The notes under the pieces are model-generated. The model was given only the letters and a program-made list of their open reading frames with translations, ran no database searches and was not told the DNA's origin. The position numbers were made by a program, and so were the translations under genes. Positions 59,144-63,916 of a stretch of DNA of 64,000 bases are shown piece after piece. Within the stretch, counting starts at the first letter, position 1, and every line of letters starts with the position of its first letter. The DNA comes from a virus, in IMG/VR virus record IMGVR_UViG_3300021961_000070, positions 1 through 64,000 of that record; one strand, written 5' to 3'.

Positions 59144-59455
59144 ATGAAATATCTAATAGTATTAATGGCTCTTCTAACCTCTTTAACCGCAAATGCTCAA
59201 ACTAGGTTATTACCAGTAGAATGTGGTAATTTGAAAGATTTAACGGCAGTGATGGTAGAATTTAATGAAAAACCTTTTGCTGCCGGAGAAACAGTTAGAT
59301 CGACAAATAATAGAACTATAGTCGAATCGGTAGTAATATTTTTTCTAAATAAAAGAACTAAAACGTGGACCGTTGTCGAAAAAATCTCCGAGGATCTTTA
59401 TTGCGTGGTTTCATCAGGAAAGAATTTCAACATCGTAGAAGACACACCAACCTAA
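59144..59455 (+). CDS. Small secreted protein
   Basis: 103 residues from ATG 59144 (AAGGG 8 bases upstream). Signal peptide MKYLIVLMALLTSLTANA, then a small β domain (TRLLPVECGNLKDLTAVMVEFNEKPFAAGETVRS ... VIFFLNKRTKTWTVVEKISEDLYCVVSSGKNF). The CG-N-L and YCVVSSGK features are shared with small periplasmic proteins of many phages. Two Cys may pair. Function unknown. Confidence 0.6.
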   Translation: MKYLIVLMALLTSLTANAQTRLLPVECGNLKDLTAVMVEFNEKPFAAGETVRSTNNRTIVESVVIFFLNKRTKTWTVVEKISEDLYCVVSSGKNFNIVEDTPT

Positions 59456-59465
59456 GGACATAAAA

Positions 59466-59726
59466 ATGACAAGCGTAGACGATTTTTTATTTGACGATAT
59501 TACAGCAACAGATGGTTTCTTTAATGAAAATGAAGTTGATATTATGAACTCTGTTGTAAACGGAGGGACAGGCGTTTATAAGTTAACGATGGTACAGAGC
59601 CTATTCGTAAGTGCTGAGAAAGTTGAAGAAATCGCAGAAGAAAATGTAGAAATTGAAAATGGAAGAATCACCATTCTGGGAGAAACTGATGGTGATTGCA
59701 CACTATACGTTAAGTTTGTAGTATAG
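59466..59726 (+). CDS. Small acidic hypothetical protein
   Basis: 86 residues. MTSVDDFLFDDITATDGFFNENEV... acidic start, then VYKLTMVQSLFVSAEKVEEIAEENVEIENGRITILGETDGDCTLYVKFVV. AAGGA lies 6-7 bases before the ATG. Probably cytoplasmic; the last gene of the rightward unit, converging on the tRNA array one base away. No function recognised. Confidence 0.5.
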   Translation: MTSVDDFLFDDITATDGFFNENEVDIMNSVVNGGTGVYKLTMVQSLFVSAEKVEEIAEENVEIENGRITILGETDGDCTLYVKFVV

Positions 59727-59727
59727 G

Positions 59728-59802
59728 TGGCCCGACCGCCAGGAATCGAACCTGGAATCTGGGTTTAGAAGACCCATGTTATATCCATTTAACTACGGTC
59801 AG
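59728..59802 (-). tRNA. tRNA-Arg(UCU)
   Basis: Acceptor CTGACCG/CGGTCGG with encoded CCA, anticodon stem TGGGT/ACCCA and loop CTTCTAA, T-loop TTCGATT. Its CCA end starts 2 bases from the stop of the convergent gene. Confidence 0.9.
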
Positions 59803-59806
59803 GTTG

Positions 59807-59896
59807 TGGTGCAGGAGGCGGGACTTGAACCCGCAAGGCGTTTTTAGTGCCGGTGGATTTTAAGTCCACTGAGTTTACCGATTTCTCCACTCCTGC
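59807..59896 (-). tRNA. tRNA-Leu(UAA)
   Basis: Acceptor GCAGGAG/CTCCTGC, anticodon stem GTGGA/TCCAC with loop CTTAAAA, long variable arm (class II, as expected for Leu), T-loop TTCAAGT, encoded CCA. Confidence 0.92.
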
Positions 59897-59897
59897 T

Positions 59898-60434
59898 TTA
59901 ACTATAGTGAAGACAACTCATCATAATATACTTATCATTGTCTGTCGGTGTTTCACCTGAATGAGGAAACATCCAAAACGGAGGAAACATAATCATACTT
60001 CCTTGTTTTGGTTTGAAAGACAATCCTAGATTAGGAAAAGTTGTACATCCATTGTTATCATTTAAATACAAAATAAAAATCAAATATCGAACTGCCGAAT
60101 CTTTATCATCAACATCAACATGAGTTTTGAATTTATAATCTGATCCTTTCAGATATTTTTTGATGCGTACATTTTCAAAACCTCGAATCTTAACATAAGG
60201 TTCAACACTCAACAAACTAATATAATTTTTCAGATATGGTACGACCTGTTGTATAAATGCTTTCGCTAAAAGTTGATTGCCAGATGTATTTAAATCTAAC
60301 TGATCAAACTTGTAATGCTCATTATCGTATTGAGTGATATGTGAACGATTGTTCTCAAATTCTTGGATTATTCGTTCGCAAGTTTGGGGGCTCAATACAT
60401 TTTCATAATGTTTGACAAAAGATTTAAGTTCCAT
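59898..60434 (-). CDS. 2OG-Fe(II) oxygenase, prolyl-4-hydroxylase type
   Basis: 178 residues. Iron ligands H105-x-D107 (KTHVDVDD) and H158 (MFPHSGETP), 2OG ligand K168 (NDKYIMMSCLHYS). SFVKHYENVLSPQTCERIIQEFE, RIKKYLKGSDYKFKTHVDVDD, YLIFILYLNDNNGCTTFPNLGLSFKPKQGSMIMFPPFW form the complete P4H-like fold; the YLNDNN-GC-T-F-P and P-K-x-G-S-M-I-M-F-P blocks are diagnostic. It is a lone protein gene inside the tRNA array. Candidate substrate: the collagen-like fibres or host proteins; unknown. Confidence 0.88.
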   Translation of the reverse strand: MELKSFVKHYENVLSPQTCERIIQEFENNRSHITQYDNEHYKFDQLDLNTSGNQLLAKAFIQQVVPYLKNYISLLSVEPYVKIRGFENVRIKKYLKGSDYKFKTHVDVDDKDSAVRYLIFILYLNDNNGCTTFPNLGLSFKPKQGSMIMFPPFWMFPHSGETPTDNDKYIMMSCLHYS

Positions 60435-60451
60435 TCATTTATATAAAAATA

Positions 60452-60528
60452 TGGAGCGGGTAATCGGATTCGAACCGATACTGTCAGCTTGGAAGGCTGT
60501 CGTGCTAGCCATTAAACACCATACCCGC
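60452..60528 (-). tRNA. tRNA-Gly(UCC)
   Basis: Acceptor GCGGGTA/TACCCGC, anticodon loop CTTCCAA in stem ACAGC/GCTGA, T-arm ATCGG-TTCGAAT-CCGAT, encoded CCA. Confidence 0.93.
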
Positions 60529-60530
60529 AA

Positions 60531-61001
60531 TTAAGCTACTAAACTTTTCAATCTATCGGCTGCATATGAAGCCGCAAAAGCATTTGGTTTTACAAGAGGA
60601 ACAACATTACACATTCCTTTTATGTAGCCAATCGCCTCATTGATTACAATATTTGAATTATACTCTTCATTTGGATTGATGTCAAGATGAACTTCAATTT
60701 CAACATCAATCATTGCCGCTAATTCAAGATACATCTCGGCAACTTTATATACTTCATTCATCAATCGCATTCTTGGTTTATTTCGTGCTTGGTCATAATC
60801 ACGTTCACGAGTAATTTGACCGAAAATTTTACAACCATGCTTGCTGTTCATATGTACAACAATGGCTATAATATAATCCGCATGCCATACACCATTAATT
60901 TTAACTTTCTCAGAATCGCATCCAAGATAAACTTTGGTATTAGGACCACAACTATCGATGAATGCTTTCACTTCATTTAAATTAATTTTTTTGTTGTACA
61001 T
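60531..61001 (-). CDS. RNase H-like nuclease, YkuK/DUF458 family
   Basis: 156 residues. TKVYLGCDSEKVKINGVWHADYIIAIVVH (first Asp), RERDYDQARNKPRMRLMNEVYKVAEMYLELAA, IEVHLDINPNEEYNSNIVINEAIGYIKGM and KPNAFAASYAADRLK make up the RNase H-like fold of this family, with Asp/Glu/Asp metal ligands. Expected to act on RNA or DNA; in Bacillus the family is of unknown precise role. Lies between tRNA-Gly and tRNA-Trp, 2 bases from the former. Confidence 0.78.
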   Translation of the reverse strand: MYNKKINLNEVKAFIDSCGPNTKVYLGCDSEKVKINGVWHADYIIAIVVHMNSKHGCKIFGQITRERDYDQARNKPRMRLMNEVYKVAEMYLELAAMIDVEIEVHLDINPNEEYNSNIVINEAIGYIKGMCNVVPLVKPNAFAASYAADRLKSLVA

Positions 61002-61018
61002 ATCTCACTCCTATAAAA

Positions 61019-61093
61019 TGGCCTCGGTGTACGGACTCGAACCGCATCTTGGAGTTTTGGAGACTCTCGTGCTGCCATTAACACTACACCGAG
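61019..61093 (-). tRNA. tRNA-Trp(CCA)
   Basis: Acceptor CTCGGTG/ACACCGAG, anticodon loop CTCCAAA (stem AGAGT/ACTCC, one mismatch), T-loop TTCGAGT, discriminator G, encoded CCA. Confidence 0.92.
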
Positions 61094-61098
61094 ATTGA

Positions 61099-61173
61099 TG
61101 GTACCCCGTAATGGTATCGATCCATTCTCTACGCCTTATCAAGACGTTGCTAATCCATCTCAGCTAACGGGGC
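61099..61173 (-). tRNA. tRNA-Ile(GAU)
   Basis: Acceptor GCCCCGT/ACGGGGT, anticodon loop TTGATAA in stem ACGTC/GGCGT. The T-loop is ATCGATA, lacking the usual TT start. Encoded CCA. Confidence 0.85.
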
Positions 61174-61178
61174 ATAAT

Positions 61179-61254
61179 TGGCCGGTCCTGAGAGAATCGA
61201 ACTCCCGTCTCCTCGTTCGTAGCAAGGGATTCTAATCCATTGAACTAAGGACCG
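61179..61254 (-). tRNA. tRNA-Arg(ACG)
   Basis: Acceptor CGGTCCT/AGGACCG, anticodon loop CTACGAA (ACG), T-loop TTCGATT, encoded CCA. Its 5' 23 bases overlap the end of the DUF3445-like gene on the same strand. Confidence 0.93.
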
Positions 61255-61972
61255 TTTTAATTTCTTTTAAATTTTTATATTGAATAATCGCATCACTCAT
61301 AGAATCAATACTCTCTTTAATTAGTGGTGACCAAACATTTTTTAATGGAACAACTTCAACTTTCACAAAAAACAAACTAGTCTTACCATCATTCAATGGT
61401 AATGTTGTTTGTTTCTCCAATCTAAAATAGAGATTATCGAATGTTAATTCTGCATCATCATAATTTTGTTTTACTTCAGGATGATTACTTAAATCTGGAA
61501 CTTTTGTAATAGTCCATACATATCTAAGAAAACTTCCTAGAATAGGATCTGCCATTGTCTTTGTAAGTTTCGAACTTACACGCCGAAGATGATCACCATC
61601 AGCCACAGGTCGGTGTATTTCTTCCAGTGTTTTGTCTAGACCGTAAAAAGGAATCCAAGAACTGGGAAAACAAAAACAAATTGCAGACAAAACACCATGG
61701 TGCATAATCGCAATATCTTCTTCAAAGTTCATTGCGAAATCTACGATATCACCAGTTACAGGTTTACCTAAAAAAGATTCACATTTTTCAATAACTTTTT
61801 CTGTAATGCAAGGTATATTCATACCATACAAATCATAACCAAATTTATCTAATTGAATTTTCTTCTCTTCAAAATATTTTTTATCGGGAGTTTTATTAAA
61901 AACTTCACCAGTATTTCGTATCATTCTTGGTTGTGTTGTATATGGTACTTTAACAATTTCGTCAATATTCAT
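61232..61972 (-). CDS. DUF3445-like haem-dependent oxidative N-demethylase family
   Basis: 246 residues from ATG 61972 (AGGAG 7 bases upstream); a longer frame would run into a tRNA. IVDFAMNFEEDIAIMHHGVLSAICFCFPSSWIPFYGLDKTLEEIHRPVADGDHLRRVSSKLTKTM is the core of the DUF3445 (HODM-type) family, in which the conserved H-x-P-V-(P/A)-D/G segment follows CFPSxW. Members bind haem and oxidatively demethylate amines. In a phage it might alter host nitrogen metabolism or modify a small molecule; no other haem or amine gene is seen here. Its last 23 bases lie within tRNA-Arg. Confidence 0.72.
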   Translation of the reverse strand: MNIDEIVKVPYTTQPRMIRNTGEVFNKTPDKKYFEEKKIQLDKFGYDLYGMNIPCITEKVIEKCESFLGKPVTGDIVDFAMNFEEDIAIMHHGVLSAICFCFPSSWIPFYGLDKTLEEIHRPVADGDHLRRVSSKLTKTMADPILGSFLRYVWTITKVPDLSNHPEVKQNYDDAELTFDNLYFRLEKQTTLPLNDGKTSLFFVKVEVVPLKNVWSPLIKESIDSMSDAIIQYKNLKEIKTVLSSMD

Positions 61973-61981
61973 AATATCTCC

Positions 61982-62056
61982 TGGTGGTTCAAAGTGGTAA
62001 CGCTCCACTCTCCTCGGCTTATGAAACCGGTACGCATCTTTCTACGTCATTGAACC
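61982..62056 (-). tRNA. tRNA-Met-like (CAU) with aberrant D- and T-loops
   Basis: 75 bases fold as a cloverleaf: acceptor GGTTCAA/TTGAACC, D-stem ACGT/GCGT, anticodon CGGT-TTCATAA-GCCG, T-stem AGTGG/CCACT, CCA encoded. The D-loop (AGAAAGAT) has no GG and the T-loop is AGCGTTA instead of TTCRANN, so the usual D-T loop contact is absent. Could be a degenerate or specialised tRNA. Confidence 0.7.
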
Positions 62057-62062
62057 GTAACT

Positions 62063-62136
62063 TGGTAGCGGATGATGGAATCGAACCACCAACTGGAGCT
62101 TATGAGACTCCCGAGATACCTTTTCTCCAACCCGCA
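62063..62136 (-). tRNA. tRNA with CAU anticodon (Met or initiator/Ile2)
   Basis: Acceptor TGCGGGT/ATCCGCT with unpaired U1-U72, D-loop with GG, anticodon loop CTCATAA in stem GGAGT/GCTCC, T-loop TTCGATT, encoded CCA. The 1-72 mismatch is an initiator feature; three G:C pairs in the anticodon stem are missing. Confidence 0.8.
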
Positions 62137-62144
62137 TCTGAAAT

Positions 62145-62223
62145 TGGCTCCGCATCAGGGAATCGAACCCTGCTAACCATTGATTAACAGTCAAGCCCAT
62201 GCACCTTGCTCGGGTTCTGCGGA
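62145..62223 (-). tRNA. tRNA-Asn(GUU)
   Basis: Acceptor TCCGCA/TGCGGA, anticodon loop CTGTTAA, T-arm CAGGG-TTCGATT-CCCTG, encoded CCA. A second, better-paired Asn tRNA lies at 63029. Confidence 0.85.
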
Positions 62224-62231
62224 ATAGAAAC

Positions 62232-62309
62232 TGGTCCGAGTGGTGTGATTCGAACACACGATTTCCTGCTCCCAAAGCAGGCGGAATAACCGGACTATCC
62301 TACACTCGG
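62232..62309 (-). tRNA. tRNA-Pro(UGG)
   Basis: Acceptor CCGAGTG/CACTCGG, anticodon stem CCTGC/GCAGG with loop TTTGGGA, T-loop TTCGAAT, encoded CCA. Confidence 0.93.
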
Positions 62310-62316
62310 TAAAACT

Positions 62317-62391
62317 TGGTGCCCCCACCTGGAATCGAACTAGGAATTGATGCTTACAAGGCAACTGTTATAGCCATTTAACTATAGGGGC
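62317..62391 (-). tRNA. tRNA-Thr(UGU)
   Basis: Acceptor GCCCCTA/TGGGGGC, anticodon loop CTTGTAA in stem GTTGC/GCATC (one mismatch), T-loop TTCGATT, encoded CCA. Confidence 0.9.
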
Positions 62392-62399
62392 GAAAAACT

Positions 62400-62474
62400 T
62401 GGTGGACCGCTGGAGGATCGAACTCCAACCTCCGCCGTGCAAAGGCGGCGTGCTCCCATTATCACTAGCAGCCC
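62400..62474 (-). tRNA. tRNA-Ala(UGC)
   Basis: Acceptor GGGCTGC/GCGGTCC with the G3-U70 identity pair, anticodon loop TTTGCAC in stem CCGCC/GGCGG, T-loop TTCGATC, encoded CCA. Confidence 0.94.
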
Positions 62475-62487
62475 AATACATTATATA

Positions 62488-62565
62488 TGGTGGGCCCCCG
62501 CGGAGTCGAACCGCGCACCAACGAATTATGAGTTCGCTGCTCTAACCAACATGAGCTAGAGGCCC
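62488..62565 (-). tRNA. tRNA-Met(CAU), elongator type
   Basis: Acceptor GGGCCTC/GGGGCCC, D-arm with GTTGG, anticodon loop CTCATAA in stem GCGAA/TTCGT, T-loop TTCGACT, encoded CCA. Close to the copy at 63448; one of them may serve as Ile2. Confidence 0.92.
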
Positions 62566-62576
62566 GAAAAGGTATG

Positions 62577-62704
62577 GTTACCATCACCCGTTTAAGAGTC
62601 CTCTTGGACTCCCCTATTCTCCACTCCTCGTTGGCAAGACGTTCAATAGGGTTAAGTAGTCGCCCTGATGGTTGGGCGGATTTGCCATCATCAATTTTGC
62701 AGAA
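62577..62704 (-). ncRNA. Structured tRNA spacer with H-type pseudoknot (element E)
   Basis: On the minus strand TGATGG (62685-62690) pairs with CCATCA (62666-62671) and CGCCC (62674-62678) with GGGCG (62661-62665) in crossed order, an H-type pseudoknot. It is followed by a CCCTATT/AATAGGG hairpin (62612-62651) and a GAGTCC/GGACTC hairpin (62596-62611). No protein frame or tRNA fits. Confidence 0.55.
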
Positions 62705-62826
62705 CCATATTGAAACGCACTGAGATAACCGTGACCAGCGGGGCCTTTTTACATCTCTCTACAAGTATACGCACCAGGCAGTCACTCCTGTTCTGAGTAT
62801 ACTATCGATTATGCGCTTCAATATGG
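62705..62826 (-). ncRNA. Structured tRNA spacer closed by CATATTGAAAC stem (element C)
   Basis: Ends 62705-62719 and 62812-62826 pair over 15 bp with one G-U. Inside, AGTATAC/GTATACT (62764-62770 with 62797-62803) forms a hairpin whose loop base run GTGAC (62781-62785) can pair with GTCAC (62731-62735) outside it. Confidence 0.6.
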
Positions 62827-62827
62827 T

Positions 62828-62951
62828 CATATTGAAACATTCTGTGGCACTTGAATCCGCGATAGCCCCTCTTCACGGCTGATCCTTGCTTTGTCTAGAA
62901 TTGGCAAGCAATCAGTTGTTCCGCTGTAGCTACTCAGAATATTTCAATATG
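62828..62951 (-). ncRNA. Structured tRNA spacer homologous to the tmRNA insert (element B)
   Basis: Ends 62828-62844 and 62935-62951 pair over 17 bp with one G-U. The interior aligns base for base with the segment inside the tmRNA gene (44888-45002): shared GGAACAACTG, CTTGCC and AAAGCAAG, and helices whose pairs change together (GTGAC/GTCAC there, GTAGC/GCTAT here; CTGG/CCAG there, GCGG/CCGT here). Confidence 0.72.
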
Positions 62952-63026
62952 GTGCCCTCTCTCAGATTCGAACTGAGACTTTACGGCTTCTAAGACCGTC
63001 CTCTCTACCAATTGGAGTAAGAGGGC
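62950..63026 (-). tRNA. tRNA with UAG anticodon, class I shape (Leu by anticodon)
   Basis: Acceptor GCCCTCT/AGAGGGC, anticodon loop CTTAGAA in stem ACGGT/GCCGT, short variable loop, T-arm CTCAG-TTCGAAT-CTGAG, encoded CCA. UAG would read CUA (Leu), but bacterial Leu tRNAs have a long variable arm, as the Leu(UAA) copy at 59807 does. Confidence 0.8.
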
Positions 63027-63028
63027 TT

Positions 63029-63104
63029 TGGCTCCGGAGGTTGGGATCGAACCAACGACAGGCGCATTAACAGTGCGCTGCAACTACCGCTGTGCTACTC
63101 CGGA
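63029..63104 (-). tRNA. tRNA-Asn(GUU)
   Basis: Acceptor TCCGGAG/CTCCGGA, anticodon stem GCGCA/TGCGC with loop CTGTTAA, T-loop TTCGATC, encoded CCA. Canonical second Asn tRNA. Confidence 0.95.
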
Positions 63105-63110
63105 TCATTC

Positions 63111-63185
63111 TGGCGGTCCCAACGGGACTCGAACCCGTTCCTGCGCCGTGACAGGGCGCTATACTCGCCGATATACTATGGAACC
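63111..63185 (-). tRNA. tRNA-Asp(GUC)
   Basis: Acceptor GGTTCCA/TGGGACC, anticodon loop CTGTCAC in stem GCGCC/GGCGC, T-loop TTCGAGT, discriminator G, encoded CCA. Confidence 0.94.
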
Positions 63186-63186
63186 G

Positions 63187-63275
63187 ATTAAGGGGCGCAA
63201 TTGGATGTCCTCTCGACATTCTTTTGCTGTCGTTTAAGACTGAGCGATGTTACTCGCTAGACCCCCATCTAAACT
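63187..63275 (-). other. tRNA-like structured spacer (element F)
   Basis: Between tRNA-Tyr and tRNA-Asp. GGGG (63262-63266 region) can pair with CCCC (63192-63195), enclosing hairpins GCGA/TCGC (63244-63257) and ATGTC-GAGAG-GACAT (63205-63219). The arrangement recalls a tRNA with D- and T-like arms, but no acceptable anticodon or TTC loop is present. Possibly a decayed tRNA. Confidence 0.4.
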
Positions 63276-63362
63276 TGGTGGATGCGGATGGATTCGAACC
63301 ACCAGCGTTTCTTATGTCACGGGTTTACAGCCCGCTGCCGTCAACCATTTGGCTACGCATCC
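63276..63362 (-). tRNA. tRNA-Tyr(GUA)
   Basis: Acceptor GGATGCG/CGCATCC, anticodon loop CTGTAAA in stem GCGGG/CCCGT, long variable arm (class II as in bacteria), T-loop TTCGAAT, encoded CCA. Confidence 0.94.
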
Positions 63363-63367
63363 ATATT

Positions 63368-63441
63368 TGGTACGGGCACCGAGAATCGAACTCGGATTTA
63401 CTGGTTAAAAGCCAGTTACTTTACCACTAAGTTATACCCGC
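63368..63441 (-). tRNA. tRNA-Lys(UUU)
   Basis: Acceptor GCGGGTA/TGCCCGT with two G-U pairs, anticodon stem ACTGG/CCAGT with loop CTTTTAA, T-loop TTCGATT, encoded CCA. Confidence 0.93.
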
Positions 63442-63447
63442 GAATTT

Positions 63448-63523
63448 TGGTGGGCCCAGTAGGTTTCGAACCTACGACCAATGAATTATGAGTTCACTGC
63501 TCTGACCTCTGAGCTATAGGCCC
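63448..63523 (-). tRNA. tRNA-Met(CAU), elongator type
   Basis: Acceptor GGGCCTA/TGGGCCC, anticodon loop CTCATAA in stem GTGAA/TTCAT, T-loop TTCGAAA, encoded CCA. Resembles the copy at 62488. Its 5' end touches the stem of element D. Confidence 0.93.
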
Positions 63524-63655
63524 ATATTGAAACACACTCGACCGTCTCTCTTTTACACAGCAGACCGGAGCGACCGGGGCTTGAACTGTTTATGCGATAT
63601 CCCGTTTTAAACCAGGGACGGACAAAGCGCCACAGTGTAAGTGTGTTTCAATATG
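63523..63655 (-). ncRNA. Structured tRNA spacer closed by CATATTGAAAC stem (element D)
   Basis: Ends 63523-63538 and 63640-63655 pair perfectly over 16 bp. It fills the gap between tRNA-Glu and tRNA-Met, so the stem would bring the two tRNAs together. Inside are TTACAC/GTGTAA, GTCCC/GGGAT and a CCGG-TCGCT-CCGG hairpin, and CCGTC can pair with GACGG across the second stem. Confidence 0.6.
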
Positions 63656-63728
63656 GTACACCGTACGAGAATCGAACTCGTCTTTCCAGCGTGAAAGGCT
63701 AGCGTCCTAACCGATAGACGAACGGTGC
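63654..63728 (-). tRNA. tRNA-Glu(UUC)
   Basis: Acceptor GCACCGT/ACGGTGT, anticodon loop CTTTCAC in stem CTAGC/GCTGG, T-loop TTCGATT, encoded CCA. First tRNA after the array promoter. Confidence 0.94.
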
Positions 63729-63774
63729 ATCGAACAACAGTTTTTAAAGAGCATTTACATCATCAACAGAATCT

Positions 63775-63802
63775 ATTATACAGATTCCACAAACTATGTC
63801 AA
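63775..63802 (-). promoter_or_regulatory. Consensus sigma70 promoter of the tRNA array
   Basis: -35 TTGACA (63797-63802), 16 bp spacer, -10 TATAAT (63775-63780) on the minus strand, both exact consensus. About 40 bases upstream of tRNA-Glu. Bases after -10 match those of the promoter at 55622-55649. Confidence 0.92.
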
Positions 63803-63831
63803 CAACTTTTTTGTTGTTGTTTTTTTACAAC

Positions 63832-63909
63832 TGGAGCACAGGGTCGGATTCGAACCGACGGTTTTAGAGTTTTGCAGACTCTTGCATTGGGCCACTCTGC
63901 CACCTGTGC
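63832..63909 (-). tRNA. tRNA-Cys(GCA)
   Basis: Acceptor GCACAGG/CCTGTGC, discriminator U73 (Cys identity), anticodon stem AGAGT/ACTCT with loop CTGCAAA, T-loop TTCGAAT, encoded CCA. Lies upstream of the array promoter, so it belongs to another transcript. Confidence 0.94.
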
Positions 63910-63916
63910 ATGAATT

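Noticed and set aside
62705-63655. CATATTGAAAC / GTTTCAATATG repeats looked like a CRISPR array
   Set aside because: The copies alternate in orientation as stem ends, spacers are 85-100 bases and structured, tRNAs interrupt the series and there are no cas genes.
61984-63913. Plus-strand and minus-strand reading frames across the tRNA array
   Set aside because: They run through tRNA T-arms (giving GIEPPTGA-like peptides) and have no start signals.
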